Source of the DNA: Carya illinoinensis
Taxonomy: Eukaryota > Streptophyta > Magnoliopsida > Fagales > Juglandaceae
Assembly: GCF_018687715.1 (NCBI RefSeq)
Contig: NC_056754.1
Location: forward strand, 12,794,501 to 12,858,500
Length of the DNA: 64,000 nt
Reading direction: 5' to 3'
In this document: piece by piece, positions 11,901-26,900 of the stretch
How the letters are laid out: every line of letters starts with the position of its first letter
Position numbering within the stretch: position 1 is the first letter of the stretch
The notes under the pieces: model-generated
The model's input: only the letters and a program-made list of their open reading frames with translations
The model's database searches: none
Told to the model about the DNA's origin: nothing
Position numbers and translations under genes: made by a program

Positions 11901-14900
11901 GAAGCACAAAATTCTTCCATAGAGTGGCAAATTCGCATAGGAGGAACTAATACTATTGAGTTGCTAAAAATCAATGGTAGTGATTGTAGGGAGGCTCCTA
12001 TGATCCGGGATCATGTGCAGAATTTTTTTGAACAGCTTTTCACGGAAAGAGAGGGATGGAGACCCAACTTGGATGGACTTGTTTTTTATTCGATTGATAC
12101 ACAGACTGCGGTAAGTTTGGAAAGAGCTTTCGAGAAAGATGAGGTATATGAAGTGGTCAAAAGAATGAGGAAAGATAAAGCACCAGGACCATATGGTTTT
12201 TCGATAGGGTTTTTTCAAACTTGTTGGGAGGTAGTAAAAGTGGACTTATTGAATGTCTTTCAGGAACTGTTCTTGCATGGGAAATTTAAGAAAAGCCTGA
12301 ATACGACTTTTATTGCATTAATCCCGAAGAAGACCGAGGTTCTGGAAGTGAAGGATTTTAGGCCGGTTAGCCTTATTCATGGGGTATATAAAATTATCTC
12401 AAAGGTGGTTGCAAATAGGTTGGGGGAGGTCATGGGAAAGATAATATCGAAGCCACAAAATGCCTTTGTTAGGGGTCGTCAAATTCTGGATTCGGTTTTA
12501 ATAGCTAATGAATGTTTGGATAGTAGATTAAAGTCTGGTATTGAAGGGATTATCTGTAAGCTAGACATGGAAAAGGCATATGATCACGTAAATTGAGAAT
12601 TCCTTATTTATTTACTGAGGAGATGTGGCTTTGGGAAAAAATGGTGCAAGTGGATTAGATGGTGCATTTCAACGGCAAGTTTTTCAGTTCTGATTAATGG
12701 CAGCCCAGAAGGTTTTTTCAACAGCTCTCGAGGGTTAAGACAAGGGGATCCCTTGTCACCACTTCTCTTTGTGATCATCATGGAGGCTCTGAGTAGGATG
12801 TTAATGGCACTAGTGAACAACAGGTTGTTGGCTGGTTTTTCAGTGGGTGATTTGAATGGGGGCCTTAGTTCGATATCTCACTTACTTTTTGTTGATGACA
12901 CACTAATTTTCTTTGAGGCTGAAAAAGAACAATTGAAGACACTGAAGGCTCTTTTTTGATGTTTTGAAGCAGTATCAGGGTTGAGAGTGAACTTTGATAA
13001 ATCAGAGTTAGTTCCAATTGGGAATGTTAGTAATACTCGACAGTTAGCGAGCATACTGGGGTGTAAGGTCGCTGCTTTACCTATGACTTATTTGGGATTA
13101 CCGTTGGGAGCTGCTTCACGAGCCGTATCTATCTGGGATACAGTCATCGAGAAAATAGAGCGAAGATTGGTTGGATGGAAGAGATTGTACTTGTCGAAAG
13201 GAGGTCGTGTGACTCTGATTAAGAGTACTCTTTCTAACTTACCTACTTATTTTCTGTCTTTATTCCCTATTCCAGCTTCTGTGGCGGCCTGGATCAAAAA
13301 AGTGTACGTGATTTCCTGTGGAGAGGGATGGGGGATGAATTCAAGTATCACCTAATCAGCTGGGATAAAGTATGCAAACCAATTTCTTCAGGGGGGTTGG
13401 GGATAAAGAACTTGAGAACTTCTAATCGGGCACTTATTGGTAAGTAGCTATGGAGATACAATATAGAACCGGAAGATTTATGGAAAGTAGTAGTCGACAG
13501 CAAATATGGCAACTTATGGGGGGGCTGGTGCACTAGAGAGGGGAATGGGTCTTGTGGTGTGGGGATTTGGAAGCATATACAAAGAGGGTGGGGGGTGTTT
13601 GCCAACCATACTAAACTTTTGGTGGGTGAGGGCACACGAATAAAATTTTGGAGGGACATCTGGTGTGGAGAGGAGGCACTGAAGGATTCTTTTCCATTTG
13701 TTTTCCGTGTGGCTTGTGATCAAGAAGCTTCGGTGGCGGATCTCTTGGTTCGTTCAGGGGACCAAATACTTTGGAATGTCACTTTTAGTAGAGCTGCACA
13801 TGACTGGGAAGAAGATAGCTTTGCGGCTTTTTTCAGCCTAGTGTATTCTACGAAGCTGAATGGATTAAATGAAGATAAGCTGTGGTGGAAACCTGCGGGT
13901 AAGGGTACTTTCTATAAGTCCCTTACAATTAATACAAACTCTCCTTTCCCATGGAGAAACTTGTGGAGGAATAAGGCGCCTCCCAAAATGCTTTTCTTCA
14001 TTTGGACAGCAGGACTGAGTAAGATCTTGACTACGGATAATTTACAAAAGCGTTGGGTAATTATTACTGATTGGTGTTATAAGTGTAAGAAAGCTAGTGA
14101 GTCAGTGAATCATCTCTTGCTACACTGTGAGACAACCCGAGCCTTGTGGTACGAGGAGGGTTAAATTGGGTGATGCCGAATTCAGTGCTTGAAGTATTGG
14201 CCAGTTGGGCGATACCAGATGGCGATTCACAAATCAAATCTGTGTGGAAAATGGTCTCTACCTGCATTATGTGGTGTAATTGGCAAGAGCGCAACGCACA
14301 AACTTTTGAAGATAAGGAGCGGACAATAGAGGAGCTTCGTTCTTTATTTTTCAGTACTTTATTTTTGTGGACCTAAGCTATAGATTTTTATGGTTTGAAT
14401 GTACATGATTTCCTTGCGTCTTCTATAGAGACCTAAATAGGTTCTTATCTCTTGTATACCATCTTGTGTACTGGGGCTATGCCTATTATTATTAATACTA
14501 CGTTTACTTATCAAAAAAAAAGTTTTCATGATATTATTCTCTTTTTCCAGTTCTACATAAGGGTTTCGGGCCCATGGTATAATGGTTTAAACCTCATGAT
14601 CTTCCACAAAAACAATAGCATTAAAGGCAAAATCAATCCGAGTTTTCCCTTACTAGCAAATAGCTGCTCCAGTTTTCGACTTTCACATATTGCATCCCTT
14701 GATTTTAAGAAACTTACATTTTAGTACCTCTCGTGCTAGTAAATGAATGGGAGAATTGCCATGTGATATCTCTATGCCATGTGTCACCTTTTGATTGGCT
14801 TTTATGATATTCCAATAGCTCCAATTGTAGCATTGACTAGTGCTTTGTATAACCCTAGACGTGGTTTGAGCTTTCCTTGGGTCGACACAAATGGTATCAA

Positions 14901-17900
14901 AGACAACCCCTAACCCGAAGTGTGAGACTTGAGCTATGCCACACAATGGAATGGTCTAGCGAGAACATTAGGGTTTGAGGGGATGATATTGTAATACCCC
15001 CGAATTGAGTATATAGGAGAATGGTGAAAGGGATCCCATGTAGGGAGAAGTTATTGCTCTTTATAATGATTCCAAGGGCTCCAATTGTAATATTAACTAG
15101 TCTTTTATGCTATATGCACATATATGACTTTGACTTTCTTTGAGTCGCTGCATAATTAAATATTAGGCGACCACAATGTGTACCATTCAACAGATTGATT
15201 CTATTAAATGACCACACGTTTAAACTGGCAATGATTTCCGAAATAATGGACAACAAATTCACATGTATCCACACATTTTCGACTAGGATTTTGCATGGTT
15301 CACATTTACTAACTAGAGACATCAACATATAACAAGACCACAGAAAACCCTAAATTAAAATCAAATATAATTTTTTTTTTTTAAAAAAAAAAAAGAGTGA
15401 AAAGACTCACTGGCTTGTAGGACGCTGATGGTCGAGCTCGTTGTAGGGATCAATTACAAGGCCACGCACTCCATGTCTCAAAACTGCTGCTTTTGCAAGA
15501 TCAAGAACCCAGGTAATACTTGGAAGGGAATCATTCTCACACCTGTAGCACAGCCCATAAAACAGCTAACACAAATTATAGTCATAACCTCATAGTCAAT
15601 CATAGTCATAACCTCATAGGCAATAAATTTATCAGACCTCAGCATACAAAAGCATCAAAGGTTTTGCACAAGGGGGACTTTTTTTTATGACCATGCTTTT
15701 GTATGCTCAAGGGAGACTTTGTTAGGCAAAAAGTTTGTATTTTTTGAAAGATAGTAGGCTCATTCAATCATGCATGTCTAATAAAAAGCTTTCTAGAGGA
15801 TCAGAATGCAAATGAAAATGTGAAACATATTCTGCATGAATCAAAGAGTGATTAAGGAGGATTTAAACTAGGTAGCATCAGGATAGTCACAGAGAGAAAT
15901 CTCAAAAGACTAGCCCACCCAAACTTAGCAGGTCATGTTTCTTTATGTGTAGTTTCTCCTGTTCCAAATTATGTTGTCAGCCGATGCCCCCTTCAGTTCC
16001 CAGTAGAAATTTTCTCCCTCACAGAGAAACTGTTAATTTTTTAGACAATATATACCACAGTTTTTGGCATAACTGCCCCATGCAAAGCAGTTTTCAAGTC
16101 GACTGAACACCTTGACATCAAAACCACAATGACAAACTGATAATGACTCCTGGGACAGACAAGCTTTGTATTTTTTTCAGTTCCCTACTGCTGGAACATT
16201 GTAATGAAATTTCCCGTTACCTTATGAGATAAAATGTGTTGCTCAACCATTGCTTCCCTTGCTCTAACTCTTCAACAGTCATACGTTCAACAGATCCACC
16301 ATAACTTCAGTTAGCCAAGAGAAAAAAATACAAAGTTAATGAATGAGGTATGCAATATATTTAACTAAAAAAGTCACATATAGACAAATCAAGTCTTTCT
16401 GACAACATATATATCATTTTCAGTAAAATCTACTGTCACAGTCAGATGTAAAGTAGATGCCAGTTACTTTCTTTTTTTGATAGGCAAAATACAAGCCAGT
16501 TAGTTAATATTAACAGAGTTACCCAAGTCTAAAGACCAAACGAACACGGACCATCACATATTCACTGTGCCTTCCCCATAAACAGGGAAAGACAGAAAAA
16601 TAAATAACTAATCTACCACGACCACCTGCTCAACTAGTATTACCCCAAAGTTACGTAAAGTCGGAAAAGAAAAAAGAAAAAAGTAGATTGACTTCGATGA
16701 AAGCAATGAAAACAAAGAACTAATCAAACACAATCTACTGCTCAACTAATACCACCCCAAAGTAACAAAAATGTATGCAACAGATAAGAAAAAGAATGAG
16801 GATAAAATTCCCATTAATTCCTGTGCATCCTGAGTCGACAGATTGCAAGATGTGCACAGAAAAAGAAAATAATTTTTTTCCTCTGGTCTGAGAAGGTTAC
16901 AGGTCCACTGGGAAGTATATGAATTTTAAGGGGAATCTTACTAGTACCAATTCAGAAATTGGTCTATAAGCCTCATCTTTGCAAGCAATAAAAAATGATA
17001 TTAACCCTGACTCACCTTGCATTAAAGAAGGGCTTCTTTACGTGTTTCTCCAAAAGTTTCCTTGCATGTTCCCGAACCTATAAACCAATAAATGGTGAGG
17101 GATTGAGATGAAAAAGAATATAAAGAGGACCAAAGTGCAATAACGGGACAAGTATTAGAAGCTTTTTATAAGCAAATGTAAATTTTTTTAACAGGTAAAT
17201 ATAAATTTTTTTTTTTTTTTTGACAAGTAACGGGTAATATAAATATTATTGACGACAATAGGCATAATCCAAGTACACAGGTCATTATGAAGAGAAACAA
17301 CTAGCTGGAACTATAAGGAAATTACGGAGTCCATTAAAATCTATTGTGATCAATGAAAGTAACAAAGTTCTGTAGAAGAATGTTTTGAGTTCATCCAATT
17401 TGCATTCACAACCTTCGAAATGTAATTGTTCTTTGCTTCTAGATACACCACGGTAGGTAAATAGGAGCCACCTTCTATACTGCTAATTTGTCTATTACCT
17501 TTTAAACCTCTTCAAATAGCAACAATATCTACTACCTTTGTAGGCATAGCCCATGCTATCGCTACAGAAATCATAACACACAGCACTAGCAATCTCACAC
17601 TGGAGTAAGACATACCATTTTCCCTCCCTTTTGGCACATACAAAACCAACCCATAACAATAACGTGTTTCCTCAAATTATCCATGGTGAGAATCCTCCCT
17701 AAAGAAGCTGTCCAAACAAAGAAAGCAGCTTTTAGTTAGGGGTGGCAATTCATGTTTTCGGGTTGTGTTCGTATCGTGTCAAGTCACGAACATCCAACTA
17801 TATAGGTCAACCGGAATCTGACCCGTTAAGATAAACGTGTCAAACTTTCAAACTCTAACCTAACCCATTTAGATAACAAGTCGTGTCATGTCATCCATTT

Positions 17901-20900
17901 TAACCCATTTAATAATTAATTAAAAATAGTTCAATACGACAAGACTCATTTAAACTCGTTTCATGTAAATGGGTTGGACTAAAATACATAAGTACCTATT
18001 TGACCTGATTAATATAATTTCACATAAAAGTTAGAATCTGTATTTATTTATTATTAGGCACAATATCTTTAAAAAAATAAGAATACCTACTAACAAAAAA
18101 TATCAATATTTTTCAAATTTTAACATATAATAAAACAAATATTACAACACTACAATAACAAATATAAGCATAGGTCCAGAATTACAATCTCAACAATAAA
18201 AACATAAGCATACTGAAAAATACTAATATTACAATCCAACAATAATAAAATTATAATTTTGAAATAAAATATAAACAGGTCAAAACAAGTTGATTTTGAG
18301 TTAAGCGGGTTAAACCATTTATAAATCGTGTCTTAACAAGTCAACCCATTTGACCCAAACCCATTAACATCAAATCCAAACCCGCTAATTTCGTGTCGTG
18401 TTTGTATAAAGTTCACAAGTCGTGTCACATATTGCCCCCTACTTATAGTGGTGTCGTACTCTTCCATATATTCTTCCAAGGAAAGAAATTAGCATCCTGA
18501 ATAGTTAGAGCTTGGTAGAAAGAACAAATAGCGAACTTCCCTTTCTCAAATGGATTCCAAAGAAGCTTGTCTACACCTTCAACCCTAATTTTCATAGAGT
18601 AAAATAGACTGAAAAAACATGTGAAGGCATCAACTTCCCAATCTTGGGCCACTCTGAAATATAGATATTCCATTGAGAATAGCCATTGGAGAGTACCATT
18701 AAATCAGCCACCAAAGCCTCTTGTATCCTCACAGTCCTATATACTTCTGGAAAAGCTTCCTGGAGAGCTCTCTCAATTCAAGTTTCACCACATCATAGGT
18801 CATGCCAAAACTTGATCCTAGTACCATTGCCAACGTCAAATCTTATGTATCTAGTGAAGACCACCCACCCTTTTCCAATACTTTTCTATAGCTTTCCATA
18901 TATCCCTCTCCAATTGTTATCACCACAAGCATTTCCCAAGTAGAACCTGATTGAACAAAAGCAAATTTCAGATACCCAAACCTCCCACAGAAATCAGTGG
19001 GAGAACCCAAGGATCTTTAATCAATGCCTCACAATCGTTTACCCAAGTGGAGAACCCTTGTACAAAATACAAGGTCACATTTAGCAACTTACAAGTACAG
19101 AATCTGACCACTCAAGGAGCGAAAAGTACAGAGTATGACCATAATCCCCCATAAAAAAGGTAACGTACGATGCATTTCTTCCTGGGAAGCATATTCTTAT
19201 GCCACTCCCTCAATCTTTTTTTTTTTTTTTTAAGTAAGAAAGACAATTTTATTCATCGAATGAAATAGATGAAGCCCATGTACACAAGAGGTATACAAAA
19301 GAAAACACTGGAGTACATTCCATGAAGTAGAAAGCGACAACAAAAAATCATGAACTGATGCTGCATTAATCACTAGAGCAGAAAACCATTGCAATAAAGA
19401 GTACACAAAAAATCCCGAATTCCCTCCAAGGTGCACTCCTTATCGTTAAAACACCGGTAGTTCCTTTCCCACCAAATGCACCACATAAGACACAAAGGAA
19501 CCATCTTCCACACAGCAGCCACTTGAGAGCAACCATATAGCCCGTTCCAACATGCAAGAAGATCCACTACTCTCAAAGGCATCACCCAAGCCAACTCAAC
19601 TCTACTAAAAACTCCATCCCACAAAGCCTTTGCCACCTCGCAATGCAAAAGTAAATGATCCACAAATTCCCCATGCTTCTTACACATGAAACACCACTCC
19701 ATAACAATAAAGCCACACTTCCTCAAATTATCCATCATCAATATATTCTAAATCAATGCTGGCCATATAAAAAAAAAAAGGACTTTGGAAGAGACATGAG
19801 ACCTCCAAAAACGCTTCTAAGGAAAAGGAGGACAATGATGAACAGTCAACACCTTATAATACAACCAAACTGAAAACTTTTTACTTCCAGTAGGCTTCCA
19901 CAACATTCTATCCCTCTCATTACCCCCAATACCCAGGGAATATAAGAGGCTGAAAAGGTCTGAAACATCATCACGTTCCCAATCATGTACAGCTCTATTA
20001 CAGCAAACACCCCACTGCAAGGATACACTAGAACAGACTAACAAATCAGAAACAGATGCATGCCAATCAGAAACTATACGGAAAATAGCCGGGATCACCC
20101 TATGAAGGGCCTGATCACCACACCAATCATCGAACCAAAAACGAATCCTAGAACCCTCTCCAACAACATAGTTAACATGTTTAACAAAGCTCTTGCACCC
20201 CTTCCTAATAAACTTCCAAAGACTCGCACCAAAACCCCAACTCCCCCCATGAGTTAACGATTTTCTCTCTCTTAAAGATTTTCTCTCCGTACATTTATCT
20301 CTCCTTACATCTTTTTCTTTCGATTACGTTCTCGATGGTTTGATCTTGCAAGAGTTCTACGCTCTGGGAAGAAAATGGGCCAATTGAAAACGTTGTTGGT
20401 TGAACATAAAACCTTTGAGGTGTCCAAGGAAGGGAGATGGGTGACCATTTCTGAGAGAGGTTGGAAGTTTGTGAAAAATATGAGGTTGGAGCTAGCCACA
20501 GTCCGTTGGTTTACCAAAGTGTTAGAAGTTTGCGTGAACATTGGGAGAAATGAATACTATGCAGGACATCGGGAAGGAGATAGGGGTTTTATTGCATAGA
20601 GATGTTCGAACCCACATGGTGTGTTCATGGTGCTAGTAGAGTATTTTTTTTTTTTTGGGGGGGGGGGGGGGGGGTGGTTCGGCATCAAAATAGTATTTTC
20701 ATTCTGAAAGACTCAGATGGAATGGGGTGGTGTAAACTTGGGGATGCGCTGAGGGAGGTTGGTCGCAACGGTGGGTCCTCCTGTCTCAAACCACGAGAAC
20801 TATGGAAAAATCCACATCGATTTCCATTAACTAACATTGAAAACCGAGCAGTAGAGACACAATGTGTAATCCACGCACAGCCTTTCCCAAAACCACATCT

Positions 20901-23900
20901 CCAAAGTATATAGAAAAGGAAATCTCAATTCACATGATCATACGTCTTTTCCATATCAAGCTTACAAAGAAAACCAGGAAAACCATCCCTCAATCAACTG
21001 TCTAAGCATTCATTGGCAACCAGAACAGAATCAAGCATTTGCCTACCTCGTACAAAAGCATTTTGGGGCTTAAAGATAATTTGCTCCATTACCGTACTGA
21101 TACGATTAGCAAGCACCTTCGAAATTATCTTATAAACCTCACTTACAAGGTTCATAGGACGAAAATCCTTAAAACTTAGAAACCCAAATTTCTTAGGAAG
21201 GTGACATTATGAGATTTTTCAAACTTTTGAAAGGAAAAGGATTCCTGAAAGCATCACATCTTCTTTCACAACATCACAACAAGCTTAAAAAAGGGCCATA
21301 GAAAAGCCATCCGGGCCAGGGACTTTATCTTTAACCATCCCACTAACAACCTAATAAACCTCATTTTCATCAAACGGTCTCTCCAACCAGCTCGCAACAA
21401 TAGGATCTAGAGAATCAAAGACCAAACCATCATGATTAGATCTACAAGTCAAGATTAAGGTTGGATTTGGGTGTTAAGAAGTGTTGATGTATGTTGTGAA
21501 TAGTAATAAAAAAATAAGTGAAAAGTAATAATAGAATATTGAATAGTAGTAAAAAGTAAGTGAAAAATAATAATAAAGTAATAAATAGTAATGGAGTATG
21601 TTGAGAAGTGTCGAGGTACTCTCAACACCCAAACACACCCTAAGTCTCCAAGCATCTGGTTCAGTTAAAAGAGCTTCACAAAACTACACAATATGATCCT
21701 AAATCTTGGGAGGGGATGAAAACAAACTGTTATCAGAGTGAAGCGACTCAATGGCATTACTACGCCTATGGCCATTCTATGAAAAAATTTAGTGCATTAT
21801 CTCCCTCTTTCAACCAAAGAGCCCTTGACTTTTGCCTCCAAGATATCTCTTCCATCAACAAAATCCTCTTGAGCTCGATCACCACTTCTTTTTTCCTCAA
21901 CAATGCCCTCCTCAGACAAAACCTTATTCTCTACCCTAACCTCCAAAACATGCAGCTCCTCCAAAAGGGAACTCTTCTAGTTGTCAATATTCCCAAAAAC
22001 CTTAGTGTTCCACTTCTTTAAATCAAGCTTCAAGACTTTAAATTTACCTGTAAGAATAAAACTGGCGGTTTCTAAGAATTGATAAGAATACCACCAACAC
22101 TTAACCCTATCTAAAAAACCCATCAGCTCCTGACCACATATTTTCAAATTTAAAATATCGTTGACCCCATGCATACCACCCCAATTAAGCAAAACAAGGA
22201 AATGATCTAAACAAACATGAGAAGTCTCTTCTGGCATAACTCTAGGTAGTGAACCTCCCAAGATGGAGATACAAGAAATCTATCCAGTCTCGACCAATCC
22301 CTACTGTTGGATCAAGTGAATGCACCCCCTACAAGGGGAAGATACAAAAGATCCATATAAAAAATAATCTCCAAAAGTTCCTACATTGTCAAAGACACGC
22401 CAGGTTCTCCCAAACGCTCACTAGGGAACTGAATAATGTTGAAGTCTCAACACATACACCATGGCATATCACACAGATAATACAAACCCGCCAATTCCTC
22501 CCACAAGAGAGACCTTTCCCTGTCCAAATTTGGCCCATAATCTCCCGTAAAAGCCCACATCCACTCATCCTCAACATTTTTAAAAGAACACGCCACAGAA
22601 AAATTCTCAACACTCTCCTCCACCAACTCCACCACCCTATTGTCCCAAATCAAAAGAACAACACCTAAAGCTCCCAAAGATGCCAAATAAGCCCAAACCA
22701 TGAAAGAACACCCCCACAAACTACGAATTATACCTCGATCAGTAAAACGTAGCTTAGTTTTTTGTAGACAAATGATATCAACCTTCCAACTACGAAGAAG
22801 AGACCAAATACAAAGACTCTTGTTGGAGTCATTGATCCCCCTAACATTCCAAGAGAGGATTTTAGGCTTCGAGGGAAAAATGAGACGCCCTCCTTTCAGC
22901 CTATCCCTCCTAACACTTCCCTCCTTAGTATCATAATTAATGGATCATTTTAATCTTCTTAGTTTCCTTTCCTTCTTAGAGGCTAACTTCAAAGCCAAGG
23001 AACAACCAGCTTCAATTGCAACAAGAAGAGCCTTATATTGCTCTTCAAAACCGTCACAAGATAACCCCACACAAGCCTGTAATTCCTCTACCTTTTTTAA
23101 TACCCAATCTGAGGCAATTCTAGTTGGAGATTGAGGCAGGAGAGTGCGTAAGGGGGTCGTGCCAACCACATTCTCATCAAAGCATTCCCCCTCACATAAA
23201 ACCAACTGTAAATTGGACTCATCCAAATCCCCTTCAAGTGATACATCCATTTGCAAATCTCCATAAATTGACAAAACTAAACTATTATCCAGCTCAAGTT
23301 GCTAAAAAACATCCACTCAAAAAACAAGCTTAAGCAATAGAGGTACCGATTCCAGAAGATGCAAACCTCTGGCCATGGAGCCAGTCTCCAGAGACAAACG
23401 GGTTAAACTCTCCTTCATTCGTGATCTCCCTTTCTACGTTTTGTAACACAATTTCACCCTCTTCCACTTCTAGAAACATTTTCATTTCCAACAAACCACC
23501 TGGAGAGTCGCCGGTGACTGTCAAAGTAGTCTGCGCCAATTCCGACAACATCGGAGCAAGTTTCAACACCAATGTGCTTGTAGAGGAAGTCAAAACCGAT
23601 ATTCCTAAGACACCAACATCACTCTTCACCCTCCACACCCGTTTCAGGCTTTTAACCAAGCCCGGCCCATCCACTTTATATTCTCAAATCTTATTACCAT
23701 TATCTCACCCAACTCCACCTTTTTCTTTATGTCATCCAGCCCAGAGGAAAGAGCCCACCAGCTTAGGCAGCCCACTCTTACCCCTCTTATCATTAAAAAC
23801 CGACCCAATCCCATTAAAATTCTAAGACACATGTCCACCTTCTTTAGCAAAATCTCGAACCTCTCTTTCCACCCAAGAACTTCAGCCAGTGCAAGATCCG

Positions 23901-26900
23901 TGACCCCTCAACTTCTCCAACTATTTGTAACACCTCAAAAGACCAACTGTCATCTCCACCAAAGGTACAAATATGCCAAAATTCACCTAGCATTCTTACT
24001 TCGCCATTTTTTCCTTCCATCATGGGCCATTCTTCCAAATGACAGCATCTCCTCCATTCTATATGCCGACATGTATGAACCTTCACGAGATGAGGAAACC
24101 CCTCTAGATGAAGAGTCTCTATGAACTTGTTCCCCTCTTCGACCCAAGATAGCATTATCACTATTTACCACTACTCTATTATCACAACCAGAAACAAAGG
24201 ATTGAATGCCAACCATTTCTCGCATTTTATCCACAAACCAGCCTATCCACTCCCTTTCCAACCTTCTGGAATAATCATGATACCCTTCCCAGACCCAGTC
24301 CCATACTCAACCAATTTCACAAATCTACCACATGAGTTGGAGCAACGCTTCTTTTTTTTTTTATAGGTAATAAGAAAGCTTTATTAATAAAAGGTGGGCA
24401 TAGCCCAGGTACACTGGATGTATACATGAGCATACACCTATTTAAGTACTAGAAACAGAAATAAGAAAATCATGGAAGCTTAGGCCATTAAAATCTAGAG
24501 CAATGGCCCAAAGAAATAAGGTCTTCCAGAAGAAACTCCGAAACTCTTCTGAGGATCGTTCATGATCCTCGAAAATTCTCTCGTTCCTTTCTCTCCAAAT
24601 ATACCAACAAATACAAATTGGAGCCATCCTCCACAAAGCTGCAATTTGCGGAGTCCCGGTAATTCCTCTCCAGCTTGCTATTAGCTCCACCACCCGACCT
24701 GGCATTACCCATGCTAATCCCATTCTGTTGAAGAAGTAGTTCCATATCTCACTTGCGAACTTGCAGTGTAGGAGTAGGTGGTCAACTGTCTCACTATTTT
24801 TTCTACACAAACAGCACAATTCCACAATTGTGAGGCCACGTCTTCTAAGATGGTCAGTGGTCAAAATCTTCCCTAGTGCTGTTGTCCACACAAAGAATGC
24901 AGCCTTGGTGGGTACTTTACTTCTCCAGATATTCTTCCACAGAAACTTGGGCCTTTGTTGCATGGTATTGGCTGCGTAGAAGGACCGTACTGAGAATTTC
25001 CCCTTTTTATTAGGACACCATACCATCTCATCTTCATTTCTGACAACAATGGGCACACTATACAGTAGATTCATAAATTCCATCAAGTCATTTACTTCCC
25101 AATCATTTGCATCCCTGATAAGGCTAATGTTCCACTCCTGTGTGTCTTGATTGATCACCATCAAATCAGCCACTCTAGCTACTTTTTCCCGTGCAATAGC
25201 AAAGATTGTGGGGTAGGCATCTTTTAGAGTCATATCTCCCACCCACCTATCCATCCAAAATCTGATCCTACTACCATCCCCCAAGCACAACCGGGTATTA
25301 CACTGGAAAGAACCCCATCCTTCCTTATATACTTCCATAGCCCCACTCCATAAGTCCCCCTTCCCTCTTTTGAACACCAACCCCCACATTCGCTGCCAAA
25401 CTTTATGTCAATCACTCCTTTCCATAATGCTTCTCTCTCAAAATTATACCTCCACAACCATTTGCCCAATAGTGCCAAATTAAAAACCCTTTGTAACATA
25501 CAAACCTAGAATTTAGGTTAATTCAGTTAGAAATTATTTAGTTATGTTCTGATTATATTTATTCTTTTTATTAATTACTTATTTATTTATCTTCAGATGC
25601 TTATAACTATCTATTTGTTAAATAAGATAATGAACCAGATTAATTAGTTTTTTAAGGTGGTTTCCTTTTATCTTGTATTCTCTGTTATTATCGGATAGGT
25701 TTAAAAATTTTTGAAAAGATTCTAAGATCAAAACCAAATCAGATCTAGCTAATCCCCTGAAAACTCTAGCTAATCTCCTGAAAACTCACGTAAAACCCTT
25801 TCCCTCACCTTTATAAAATCTCACCAGACCCTCAGAATAATTTTTTCAGAAATTTTAGTTGACAAAGAGGGAAAAGAAAAGGATAGCACTCGTGCAGCCC
25901 CTTCTTTTCTTTTACCCAGCCACCTCATCAGAGCACCTTCAGATCTGCACAGACACTGCCAGTCAACCACTTCGTTGAACACCCCACTACCTGGTAAGCC
26001 ACTGCAGTCTGCCACCTTTTTCTCTCTCTCTTGTCACACGTTACCTTTCCTTAGCAAGCCTTAGATCCCATCGCTGGCCTGCTTTCCCCAGCAAATGATT
26101 ATTTGCTTTGTTCATATCCTTTTATTTCTTTTAATTTACTGAAAAGCACATGCAAGTTTTGGTTATTACACAAATGCCCTTCAACCCACTGCACCTAACC
26201 TTTCCGTAAATTGCCTCATAAAGGAACTTTTGGTGAAGTTACCTCTTTACCCTCTAGTAACTAGGCAGACTTTATATTTTAAACCTGATCATATACGTGG
26301 GCTATTTTTTCCTTGTGGGCTGGGCTTGAGGTTTATTAGACATGTTTCATTAATATGGACTTTTGTTTTAAATTGGGCTTGATTCTAGTATATTTCAGAA
26401 ACTTGTTTTAATTGATAAGTGAGTTGATTTCTTGTGGGCTTGATTATTTTATTGGGCTGGTTGTATTTACAGAAACTGTTCTAGTAACCTTAAATGTTTT
26501 CTGTAATTGGGGCTGGCCTGAAACTTAAATCAGACCAAAGTTTCACTTAAATAAATATATTAGTCTTAGACTCATTCTTTTATACAATATATTGAAGGGC
26601 TTTTAAGCATATTTTAAAGAATTCTTTTATATTGTTTCAGCTTGTTATCTTAGCTAATATTTCAATTGACCTTTAACTAAGTTTTATAAAATTATTAAGA
26701 TTATCATATGAGCTTTAAAATAATATTATTTTAGGTAATCTTTTTTATATTTGAATATTCATTATATTATCTCTATGGTAAGATTTTAAATAATTAGATT
26801 GCTACGACACGTTTTCTAGAAAGATTAGTAACGTCTAGTGCCTCGTATAGGTCACGAGCTACGATGTGAGATTTCGGAAGCAGCGCTAAGAGGTAAATCA

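Larger units (their letters stand above)
9204..14521 (+). mobile_element. Near full-length L1-type LINE in Twinkle intron 18
   Basis: All LINE parts are in order on the plus strand, antisense to Twinkle: ORF1 pieces (9204-10834), apurinic endonuclease (from 10831), reverse transcriptase (about 11960-13360), zf-RVT (about 13560-14376), a 3' UTR with the family's CTTGTATACC and GGGCTATGCC motifs, then an A-run at 14513-14521 preceded by TTATC. The true 5' end may lie somewhat upstream of 9204. Many stops and frameshifts make it inactive. Confidence 0.88.

Noticed and set aside
20257..24351. Simple twin-priming inversion of one LINE
   Set aside because: ORF1 sequence is present in both the inverted and the direct segment, which twin priming of a single RNA does not give.
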